NCBI RefSeq assembly: GCF_954871325.1 | Contig: NC_088775.1 | Coordinates: 51,313,561-51,377,560 of the forward strand | Length of the DNA stretch: 64,000 nucleotides | Reading direction: 5' to 3' | Source of the DNA: Gordionus sp. m RMFG-2023 | Lineage: Eukaryota; Nematomorpha; Gordioida; Chordodea; Parachordodidae | In this document: one piece after another, positions 47,201 to 59,200 of the stretch | How the letters are laid out: every line of letters begins with the position of its first letter | Numbering within the stretch: the first letter of the stretch is position 1 | The notes under the pieces: model-generated | The model's database searches: none | Told to the model about the DNA's origin: nothing | Seen by the model: the letters and a program-made list of their open reading frames with translations, nothing else | Translations under genes and position numbers: made by a program

Positions 47201-50200
47201 GTCTATATATCGTTGAAATATTATTGGTGCTGTAGCTATACCAAAAGGTATTCGTAAATAGGGTAGTATCCATTTGGTGTTACCATATTTAATAATTCTT
47301 GCGATTCTTCGTCAATGCTGATTTGTAGATATGCACTTTACTTTTAGATCTAATGTTGTATACCTATTTTCATTAATGATCTTTGTGATTAATTCTTCAA
47401 ACGTTAGTAGAATGTGATAGTCTTTTAAAATTTATTCAATGTTACTTTGAAATCACCACATAATCGTAGTTCTTCAGAAGTTTTACGTACCACTACCATT
47501 AGAGTACTCCAGGTTAATCTTATTGTTGATGGATCTATTTTCTTTATTATGTTATTTTCTTCCAAACGTTACAGTTCATTTTCAATTTTTCTTTTAAAGG
47601 CAATGGTACTCTTCTTGCTGGTAGAGCTATTAGTTTTGTATTTTCTAATAATTATAGTTTTATATTATCAAACACAGTAGCAAATTCTTTATATAGTTTT
47701 TTAATATTCACGCCTGCATAACCATTATTATTATATTTATTGCTGATCATAATATAATGACTTATACTTTTGTTGGTAACGATAGATCAAATTCTCTAGT
47801 CCATGGAAATTCAAATAGCGCTGCATCATTTGTTTTTATAACTAATAACAGAAGCCATTTTATTTTATCTTCTAATTAAACTTTAATATAAGCTTCTCTC
47901 ATAATTTTTATTGTATTGTTACCATATGGAGTTGGAGCTCTAACCATTCTAAGTTTTGGCCTCCCAATTTTATTCCATATTGTTGCATTAATGATGGTTA
48001 CTGCTGAACTTGTATCATATTCCATTTTAATTTCATGGTTGTTTATTAATATCATAATTGTTGGGTACTGTCCGTATTTGTTTTTTATTGAGAAATCTGA
48101 ATCTTCGTCGTTACTATTGTAATTTGTACCGTAAATTTTTCCTCCAGTTTTACAACACACGGCAAAGTAGTTAAATTTCTTACATTTGCTGCACGTTTTT
48201 CCGTATGCTGGACAATTCCGAATAGCATATAAACGATTACAAAAATAGCACGGGTTTCTTGTATTATTATTTTTTGTGTGGTATTACTATAACCTTGAAC
48301 TGGTTTTCTTTTTAAGTATATTTAATTATCACTGCAATAATTATTATCATTATACTGTCGATTATTATCATTTTGATATAATCGTTTATTATTATCATTA
48401 TAGTCGTCTCTTTAATTTTATAAACCATTTTAATATTATTTATTAAGTCGCTAAAGCCATTTCTATAACCTTGTTTAAGCTTAACGGTTGCTCTTCGTCT
48501 CTAGTATGTGGGTATCTTAAACGTATTTCTTTATTTAGTCGCGACATCCTTAATCCAGCGATTAATTGATCACGAATTCGTAGTTCTATATTATCTTCAA
48601 ATTCACATCCACGGGCTAGTTATTTTATAATTTAAATAACTCATTACTGATTCTGTTGGTCCGCAACTTAATCTAATAAAATCAATTCTTGATGCCAAGA
48701 CAGTTCTTTCGTCTTTAAAAAGTTGTTTTGCAATTTTATATATATCTGCCGATACCACATTATCAATTTTCCTTGGAAATAGAAATTTTTTTATATCTGT
48801 TATTATATTTATTCTTCCATTTATGAATAATTTTTTCAACGTTGCATCTGGGGGAATATTCTTTACATTCAAAATATATTTAATATAATCCAAATAATCA
48901 TCTAAAGAAATTTCATCTTTACGAATCGTTTAATGTATTTTTTGAAATATCACCTATAATTTCTAAAAATGTATATATATTTTTTTTAAAACAAAAATAT
49001 CTACAATTCTATTTAATATTTATTGACCTAAGACCGCGTTTTTTTTATTTCGTCGCCAATTTTATATCTTTAAGAAATTTCATAAAAAATATGGTCAATA
49101 AATGATTGTCTTTTATTATCAATTCTTATTCTATAATTATTAATTTAACTTCTATAAATATTCAATTAAATTGACCTTTTAAATATATAAAATATAACAA
49201 TGGTAAGGCTGGTGTTGAGGTTTTGGTTGTAGAGAAATGGGTGGACAAAGTAATTGAGTAATAAGGCTAGATAACCAGATATTGATTATCAAGATGATTT
49301 TTGGTAGAAAGCTATACAATATTATTTCAACGGTAATAGGAAAAAAAACCCCTGGAAAAAATACCCCCAGGAAAAAAAACCCCGGAAATAAAACCCCCAG
49401 GAAATAAAACCCCCAGGAAATAAAACCCCCGGAAAAAACCCCCCAGGAAATAAAACCCCCGGAAAAAAACCCCCAGGAAAAAAAACCCTTGGGATTATTT
49501 TTATACATTCTCATATTTAACTAGCAATAATTTATATTGAAAAAATATTATTGTTCAGCAACTAGTTAAATGAACAGATATTAAAATGTATTATGACCGT
49601 ATATAAAGACAAAAAAAAAATTTTAATTTACAAAAATATTTTATTCATAAAAATTATATATGACCGCGGTTAAGAGTATCATTGGTATGATTATTAATAT
49701 GTTTAATAATTTATATTTATTTTTCCAATTAGGGGATCACATCGTAATTAGAGGATGTTTTTACCATTTGTGTCAAAGTACCCATAGAAAAATTCAGAAG
49801 CTGGGTCTGGAAAACGAATACAGGACCGATGATATTAAGTTTTTTTGTGGCATGATAAACAGCTTAGCATTAGTTCCGTTATGTGATATGGGCAATGCAA
49901 TGACATTCCTGAGATCGGTTACTCCGAGCAATGGTAAGGATATTCTTGATTATTTCGATAAAAATTATGTCAATGGAGTATCAAGGGAGGTCATAAGAAG
50001 CAATTCTAAATCCCAAACACGACGAATTGAGATGAAGAACGAACAAATAACCAATGCGAAGGTTGGAATCATCGTTTTTCTAATCTGGTTTAGAATAAAC
50101 ACCCATCTATCTGGGTACTCATTAAAAAAATGAAATGCGAGGTGGCTGCCGATGAAACCAAACTTGAAAGATGGCGCGTAGGTAGTTGGACATCGAAATC

Positions 50201-53200
50201 AAAATCGCAGAGTTCTAACAACCAGATTCAGCTAAAGAAACTTTGCGAAGAATACCGTGATGGGGTGCGAAGCCTTCCAGATTTTATAAAAGCGATTTCC
50301 TTCAATATTCGATGTCAACCCATATAATATTATTATAAATATAAAATTTGTATATACATAATCATGATTTACCAATAAAATAAACATTTCTTATTATGTC
50401 AAATTTAGTCTATTTAATATCATATATAAAGATGGTATTGTATTTTTACTATAGCAAAAATTTTTTACAATTCATAGTTATTTTACTGAGGCATTTTTTC
50501 CCAGTACCAATTTAAACATCAGTTTTTCTTATTTAAGAATTTTTTTATGAAGAGTAGGCCAAATAAAAATATACCTATATTATTAGGTCTTAAGTGAATT
50601 CTATAAAAATGAAAAAAAATTATTGGGGAATTTTTTTCCGGGGGTTTTTTTTCCGGGGTTTTTTCCCGGGATTCTATTTCAACATATGTTCCTCAGGTTG
50701 GAAAGTGAAGAAGAGAAAGATATATTTTGGGACAGTCTATTGGGTATGACATCGAGACTGGCAAATGAAGAGGGGATTATCCTGGCTGGTTATCTGAATT
50801 AACAGGGAGCGAGTAGTGAAAGTGAGGGTTATGAAGAAGTACATGGAGGATTTAGTTACGGCTTGAGAAATCTGGAAGGGTAAAGGATTTTAGATTTTAG
50901 TGATGCTATGGATATAATTGTTTGTAATACAATGTTTAAGAATCAGCGTGGCTGATGACTTATAAGATGGGTAATTCTAAAAGTGCAGTGGATTATTTGT
51001 TAGTAAAAAGATGTGATAGGAGCATAGAAAAAAATGTAAAAGTGTAGCGGGAGAGGAATGTATTGACCAGCATCGATAGGAGATCTCACATTTTAAGGCG
51101 CCAAAAGAAAGTTTGTGCCAAGACTGAAGGTTTGGAATTTTATGGAGTGATAGACGTAAATCAATATGACATTGGCGCTAAGAGAGGCAGAGGTGGCACA
51201 AGTATCTGGGGTAAATGACAAGTGGGAAGTCATGAAAAAAGCCTGGATGAGGACAATTGTTGAGGTATATTGATGAAAAAAAGGCCGCCTAGACATAAGG
51301 AGACATGGTGGTGGAATCCGGAGGTAGTGAAAGCTGTGGATGAGAAACGGAGGTGTTTCAAAGAATGGTATTAACGTAAAGAAAATAAACGATATTTATA
51401 AGGTGGCGAAAAGAAATGCTAAGAAATTGATAGCCAAAGTGCAAGAATAAAAAATGCAGAAATGGAATTCGCGGAAGAAATGGGAAATGTGGCAGAATGG
51501 TAAAAAGGAGGCAAAATGTGGTAAGTGTTAAATGTTTGAAAAATATGAAAGGAAAAATGGTTATTGATAGTTGTGGTATTATAAACACCTGAAAGATCTA
51601 AATGGAAAGACTTTTGAAAAAAGAGAATGAATGGGATAATGATGTTAGTTGTGCAAAGGTAAAAGATCCTGGGTATAAATTAGGCAAAGACGAAATTAAG
51701 AGAGGAATAAAAAAAATGAAAAAAGAAGGCAGCGCGTTTAACAAGGGAGTCAGAGATGTTTAATGGTTCTGATGATCTAGAGATTAAATAGTTAATGAAT
51801 TTAGCCAAACAAATTGTCACAGAAGGAACTATTCCTGAGGATTTGCGAAGTATAATAATTCCAGTATACAAGAGGAAAGGTGATCCTATAGATAGTGGGT
51901 CTTAGAGAGCTATTACACTATTAGAACATGCAATGAAAGTATTTGAAAGGGTGTTTGATAAGCGGATAAGGAAACAAACTAAAATTTATAAGCAATTATT
52001 ACATCAGGGAAAGGCACGACAAATGATTTTTGTGGTGAGACAAATACAGGAGTAGTATCTTACGAAAAAAAAATTAGATATGCGTTTTTTGATTTGGAAA
52101 AATCATTTGATAGGGTGTCACACGTGGTTACTAGAAAATCAGGTGTGGAAGAATGTTTGGCTAGTGGAAGCAATTGCCGTACAGACGGATGATGGAGATA
52201 GTGAAAGCTTTGAAGTGAAGGTAGACTTCATCAATGAGTGCTGAGTCCATTATTATTTATCAATGGATTAGATGGCTAGAGAAATGCGTGAAGGACTTTG
52301 CTGGGAGCTATTATATGGCGATGACCCAGTATTAATGGCAAACAGTGAAGAAGAATTTAGGGATAAAATTAGTAGATGGAAGTAAAGGCTTGAAAATGAA
52401 TGTAGGTGATGAATGGTGGAGATATTCTGAAGATGAAGGAATTCAGCAACTGGCCCTATAGTATATGTGGGAAAGGAGTTACTAGAAATTCAATTAAATG
52501 CACCAGATGCCAAAAATGGGTAAGTAATAGATATAGCGAGAAAAAATGAAGTCTGATGTTAGCAAGATGACCTTTATTTGAAGAACGTGCATAAAAGAGG
52601 TACATAATATTTATAAGGTAGAAAATAGTGGTTTGGATATTGGCAATGGTTTAACCCTGGGAAAAGTGGATAAGTTTTTTTATTTGGGTTATATGCTAAA
52701 CGCAGATGGTGGTGCATATTCTGCTGTTGTTGCAAGGGTCAGACAAGTATGGAAGAAGTTCAGACATCTATTCAAAATAATAAAAAAATCTCTCTGAAGT
52801 TAAGGAGGAAAGTTTAAGTAAGCTATGTGAGGAGTTGTTTAATTATGGCGGCAAAACATTGCAATGAATCTGGCCCACGAAGTTAAATAGGAAAGAATAG
52901 AGATGAGGATGATTAGATGGATGTGTGGGGTATTCTGAGAGAGAAAAACTAGCAAGGAATTGCTAGCAATATTAGGTATAGAAATAATTGGAGTGTATTG
53001 ATGCTCAGGACCTTCAAAAATGGAAAAGAAAAATCAGAGGGAAAACTGGCCCTGGAAATCGACGGAGAAGAATATATACCAAATTTGAAAAAAATTTATA
53101 AATTGTTTAATTTACGATTTTTTAAAAATAAAATATATTTATAAAAATTAATTAGATATAACTATATTTTGTTAATCCTTAAAAGTCCGAGTTTTGAAAT

Positions 53201-56200
53201 AGCCTAAAAGGCACTCTTTGGATATCATGATTACTTTTCCTTTAAGATAAAAAAAATGCTTATACCATCGTTATCCTTTAAATTCCCCTCATTGAGTTCT
53301 TTAATTAGATTCAACAATTAGATGTTTAACTTATATATTATATACAAGTTTAAGATGCTTAAAATATGACAAACTAGACTAATATAGTAAAAACTGATTT
53401 AGTGAACTGAATTGTTATAACCTGCCATATAACCTTTAATTTCATAGGCTATAAAAAGTTTGAAAATGGGAGAAGCAAATTTGATTTAGGGGCTGAAGTT
53501 GAATGATTAATTTTCAAAAATAGGCACTTTTAAAACACTTCAAAAAAGGTACATCAGACGACACATCTAAAATGCGAGAAATAATCAATATCGATAATGA
53601 ACACATTGATATAATTAGAATTTTATTACTGAACATTCAGCTGTTTAGCCGGCTATTTAGCTTCAATTAAAGAGCCTAAAAAGTAAAATTAAAAAAATTT
53701 TTTAAAAAACTAAATGAAAATAAACTTAAAAAAATACAAAAAATAACATCCTCTTTTGCAAATAAAAGGGAGAGGGGGATAAATGTTTCAACAATCATTT
53801 TTTAGCTTTTAATGATTATATGGTAAGCCTGTGATTACATAGAGGGTACACGCACTATATTCGCTTTTTAAATATGCGTTATTACCATATAATTTAGTTT
53901 TTGTCAAAATACAAATTTTCAAACTAAATCATGGTTTTTTAAAGGGTCGCCGTATTAGTTTTGCCCTGGGTTGCCATGAGTTTCGGCACGGTGCTGATAT
54001 GATACTTGGGATTTTTAGGACATAGTCATATGGGGGATTTCGACTTGGGAATGCACGTTTCGGTAAATATCATTAATAAAAAATATTTCCTACATTCCTT
54101 TGCCAACCTCTCCCAAAAAATAAATACATGTTATTACTAGCGGAGTTTTGAACCAAGTCTATTTATTTAATTCCTTAACCCAACCTGAACCTTTATAATT
54201 TTTTCTTACTGGAGCGAACCTATTTATCAAAAGGTTTAACACTCTGAAAAAAGTACGTTAACAATTTTAATAAATAATGATTTTTAAAAAATGTTATCCG
54301 GCCAAAGACCTTCTAATAAGCTTGTTAGGAGGGCTAAAAAAAGCCTAAAAAGTGCTACCAATTATTGACTACCATGAACATGAATTGAAGATAAAGTATT
54401 CATAAATCATACAAGTTAATATAGTATATGAAGCCTATAATGCAAATTTAAAAAAGATTATAACCTCTATAAGTATCAAGCATTTAGCCCTATATTTCGA
54501 CGGTAGAAATTCGGAGTACAATGTTATCCTAATTTTTTTTATAGAAATATATTGTATATCGATAATTTTTAGTCTTTAAATTGGGTATATAAAATTTAAA
54601 ATACCTAGTGTGCTTTCATTCTTATTAATAAATGGCAAAATATCGATTATAACTAGATCTGTGCGCCTATACCTCAATGATGCGGTATTTTAAAATAAAT
54701 TTATCGCCGTTCGGCGGTGCGTCGATTTTGCCATATTCAGATTTAATAAAATTATATTGTCAGTATTTTATCAAGATTCGTGGGACATAAAGAAGTCCTT
54801 TTTGTATTGAGCATTAATCCAGCGATGGAAAAGATTTTTCGATGGGTGTACTAGCTGCAGGTAAAAAAAAACCTTCCTAACTAAATTAACAAGCCTAGGA
54901 AGTTTAGGTAGCTTTTTTCCAAAATATTAGTGCATTCTCTTGTATACTATATTACCTGAGTAAAATATGGCATTCTTGCTCTAGATTGCTAACGTTGTTA
55001 TAATCATTGCTTGGAAGGGAATGTTTACGAGCTATTTTAGCTATATATGAACTGGATATTTACCCATTTTCTTCAACTTGAATCTCATTCTGAGCATTTC
55101 TATCATACTATAAAAGTTGTAAATTTCTAATTAAAAATTGCAATGATGCCGTAGAATTCGAATTTAAATATTCAAATAATTTTATGATTATAGTGTTGCT
55201 ATAGAATTTTTAAAATATGTTTTTATTAATAAAAATATTATAATTACTTGAAGTTCGATAATTGGAAACGTATTGTAAAGCTTTTTTGCATATTTTCTTT
55301 TAGACAAATTAAATCGGAGTAATCAGATTTATTAATTTGCATGTGTGTTTCTATTTCACACGAAATAATAATCCTAAATTTATTGTTGATTTCTTTTGGG
55401 AAGAAAGAAATTCAACTGACATTCTAAGTGGATTAATAATGTGTAAAGTTAGTTAACTAGATTCCGTTAGTAAAAAGTTTCAAATATTGTTATCCTATCC
55501 TATTTTATTTATAAAATATTTATAGGAGTCTTGTTACTACTTCAGATACTTTTTAGCATAATATGCTGTACCAGTGGGTATGGCAATTTAATTTTAAGAT
55601 TTTCGTATTAATTAGGCATGTTGGTGCAATGCAATTTTCCCAGATATATCAAAATGTTCACAAAGGTATGGATCAGAATCATCAATATCCAATATGGCTT
55701 GTCTCATAAATTGATTTTAAGCATTTACAAAACCTCAATTTCACATTCCAAATCGGATACTAAATATCTGAGGGCTGAAATGACTCCTCTAATTTTTTTT
55801 TAATCAGAATATTAATTTTTGAAAAATTTTTTTTGCCATCAACTGTAGCTAAATTATGAAGACCATGCTCTAAGCATAAATTATGTAATAATCTCCCAAT
55901 CTGACGCTTCCTTTGACATTTGTCCCAGCATGAGTTACCATCTATATTAATTTGTTTTTAAGTGGAATTCCTCTTCTATGATATCAGATAATATGGTTTA
56001 ACCATAATGCTTTTGCGTGACGTTTCAAGTTGCCAGTGTAAAATATTTCAGATATAAATTTTCATTTAAATGAAGAGTAAACGTGATATAATTATAAAAA
56101 TTCACACGCTGCGCCCCTATCGTCCCGTAGTATCTAATTAGGATTATGTTTATGCCTTTGGTCGCCTTACGAAAAGGTGAAAAAAGGTGATTATCATTTA

Positions 56201-59200
56201 CGGCCTATTTTAATTAAATTTACAAGCTAATTACCATTTTTCAATAATCAAACCAGCATATTACTTTGAGTTTATATAAGTATAAGGTAAAAAAAAAATT
56301 TAAATCTATTAATTAAATATGACATGCAGATATTTTATGCTATTCTAATTACACAATTATTATATTTATATAGTAAATAAAGGTGCACATTTTATTATAA
56401 ATCAAAAGGGTCATATCCTACCCAGACCAAATCTGATATGAATGATTATGATATTTTATTTTCTATTATAAAATTATAGTGGATCAACTTGCCCATATAT
56501 ATAGACCCTCAATACTCTATTCAGTCATAATATAATAGAAACATTATCAACACCATCTTGTCAGTTTATAAATTTTAAAAATACTTAGCTTAAAATTTTA
56601 TTTTTTGGTATTGGTCTGATAAAAATTGCAAATTAAGAAAACCAGCAAAAAATATGTTTTGCTTCCTTTTTATTAAAATAAATAAAATTTAAATTTGGGA
56701 CAAAACAATTAGAATTGAAAAAAAATGAGCTATGGTTGACCTTAAAAAAATTAGGCTGATTGGTTAAATTATTTTTTATTAACATATTATGAAATTCAAA
56801 ATTTATTACAAATCTGTTTATATTTTATTGGCACATAAAATTTATTTACATTTATGGGTAAAAATTTGTAACTATATATGTTGCATTGTTTAAAAATAAA
56901 GTTGAAGGAAATTATATTAATATTTTAAATTCTCTCACTTCAAACTTTAGGGGCCATATTGCTCGCCATTTTAGCTTATTTGTCCTTTTGATATTTTTTA
57001 ATATTCTATAGAGTGGACCCAAATCGCTGCACCGCCGACATATAAGAAATCGGCAGCGAGTCTGACCGCGCCGCTTATCTTAATCGGCGGCTTTTTCGGC
57101 GTGAAGAAAATTGAAGCGGCATGCAGGTCTAATTATTACCATTAGTTTTAACGTTAAAGAGATTTTTTTTTATTTGAATTTGGTGTGAATTTTAGCGTAA
57201 AATTTATCATAAAATATGATGTACTAGAGATGCATTGAACGACCATAGACTATTAATAATGGAAATGTTATAATATCTTGAATTGAGTAATGCAGTGATT
57301 TAATAAATATTTAGAGTTATCATTTTTTAAATAATCCCGAACTTATTTAAATTATATTTTTTCCCTATAAATTTGCTTAAAGAAAATTTATGGCATCAAT
57401 TATCTCAAAATATATGTGGATAGAATATAATAGAGTAGTCAAAAATTATATAAATATATATTAAAAAATTAATGTAACGATTGGGGAGCGCCTCCAATAC
57501 CGAAACCAGTAAGACCTCGCAAGAGTATGAGCCATAAGAACGTGGGCGAGAATGAGCTCAAAAATCCAAAATAAAAGGTGAACAACGAACACATAAGAAG
57601 AGCCTAAAATTGATTTAAAAAGGATGTGATAAATAAAGATTTCTTATAAAAGATTACAATCCGCTAAATTATTAAATACAGAGTTAACGGTATTTTTTAA
57701 AGGGAGATTACTCCCGCTCTGGAGTTTCTAAAAAGAGCAACCTCCCACACCAAATTAAAAATGATTTTAATTTATTTTTATATTTTATTCAAAGAGAAGG
57801 GTGCACCAAAAAATTATATTCTTTTATTTGATCTTAACAGAAGCGAATTTTCTAAATTTAAATTTGATAACAACTAATCCTCTCCCCCAGGCGCGTAACC
57901 ATAGGGGTAAGGAGGAAATCCCTCCCCATTACAAAATTGTCTTCTAGTAAATATCGTTTCTAGTTAATAGACATTTTTTCCCCTGCAAAAAATTTGAAAG
58001 AAAAATTAGTAATAACTTTTTAAAATAAAAACTATGATTCAAAATTTTTAGAAAAAAAACATTTTAAAAAAAGTAAAAACCAAAAATTTTTTTATAAGAA
58101 TCTAATAGCGCCAAAGGCCCACAATAAGTGGACCTAAATATCTTCAATAAAATATATGAGGAAAACCCCACCCTTAGCATAATCCTATATACGCCTTGCT
58201 CTCCCCTAAACCTTGGTTAGTAATACTAAATAAGTCTTCAACAGGAGCACGAAAAGGAAGAGGGGTATTATATTGAGAGAAATCGCTCCACCTCCGTAGA
58301 AAGAATTTTTGAAAAATATCTATACAAATAAAGAAACCAATGACCAGTTTATAAAAAAGGGCTTTATGAATTGTTAATTGCAAAGCATTCAATTTCAAGT
58401 AGGTTATATCCTACTAAATATTAGCAAAATTAAAATTAATTTTAATATTTATTTCTTGTACATTAATATTTTATCTCACGAAAATAAAGTTTGGTTTTTT
58501 TTACATTTTTTTAAACCTTAAACAGTATATAAGAAAATTTTAAATATTATGAAAACTTGAAATGTTCAGATATACAAATAGACAGAATTTTCTGAATATA
58601 ATATTTCGGAGACTTCTTGTGCTACAAAAAAGACACCGCAAAAGCCCGCACAAGATGAATCTTCGACATCTAGCTGTTACAGCATTTTTTTAGAAGAGCT
58701 TATTTTGTATGCCCTTGGAAAAATATCAGAATCACCTGAATCAGATATTTCACCTGAAGCGAATACATTATTAGATTTAATATAACTGCCGATAAAGTAT
58801 TTACTAAACAATTTTATGCAATATTTTACAAAAAAATGGATATGGCTGAAGTTATGAGAATCATGCTATTATTATATTACAAGTTATTAAATAACGACCA
58901 GGAATTTCTTGAGATTTATGTAATTGTTAAGGTTAAAGCGAAATTATGATTGTGAGATTCACAAGCCTCGACTTTCATCGACCAACAAATCGTTTAAATA
59001 CTAACGTGGACTCAATTGAAGATTATTATAAAATAACCGTTTTTATTCCAATTTTGGATTTAATTTTGACTTAAATCAATGATCGAGTTTTGATTTATCA
59101 AATGGCTCTACTCAATTTACAAATACTAAATCTTATAACTCCCTCTTATCTGAGGATATATCAAATTTTGATATAGAAAATTTAAATAGTATGAAAGATA

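Larger units (their letters stand above)
40060..49199 (-). mobile_element. Gypsy-type LTR retrotransposon fossil inserted in the second RTE LINE
   Basis: It is flanked by ATGG (40056-40059 and 49200-49203). The 5' LTR on the minus strand is about 49061-49199 (~140 bp), begins TGTTATATTTT, and is followed by a primer-binding-like TTGGCGACG (49052-49060). Parts run leftwards: gag-like region 48600-48900, zinc-knuckle region near 48200, protease near 48020, reverse transcriptase about 46900-47700, RNase H near 46500-46900 and integrase zinc-finger traces near 46000-46200. The 3' LTR is split: 40060-40149 and about 45605-45708. The gap holds a hAT and a Ginger-like element. The copy is broken in many places and is clearly old. 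Confidence 0.82.
39548..53085 (+). mobile_element. second RTE-type LINE, split into three pieces by later insertions
   Basis: Pieces are about 39548-40059, 49200-49331 and 50684-53085, totalling about 3.0 kb, the normal RTE length. Piece 1 has [20 protein letters not shown] and CCIQEINGK (endonuclease start). Piece 2 begins [19 protein letters not shown]. Piece 3 resumes at the endonuclease YAPQVG-like motif and includes reverse transcriptase and C-terminal traces such as [12 protein letters not shown] sequence near 52095. It is much more decayed than the LINE at 29866-32883. The first gap is the Gypsy-type fossil 40060-49199, the second the Mutator-like element 49332-50674. Confidence 0.85.

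Noticed and set aside
49179-49514. Minus-strand ORF with [13 protein letters not shown] repeats, resembling a glycine-rich protein
   Set aside because: It is the antisense reading of the CCCCCAGGAAATAAAA array at the left end of the MULE.
51093-51871. Minus-strand ORFs in the third piece of the second LINE
   Set aside because: Antisense to decayed RTE coding sequence.
53940-54060. GC-richer patch considered as an SVOP exon
   Set aside because: No frame on the minus strand matches SVOP, and exon D (54465-54528) joins exon E (35354-35479) in phase without a gap.
58174-58398. 74-codon minus-strand ORF between SVOP exons B and C, considered as another transporter exon
   Set aside because: It falls inside the hAT element 57888-59761 and does not resemble any SVOP segment; exon B joins exon C in phase without it.
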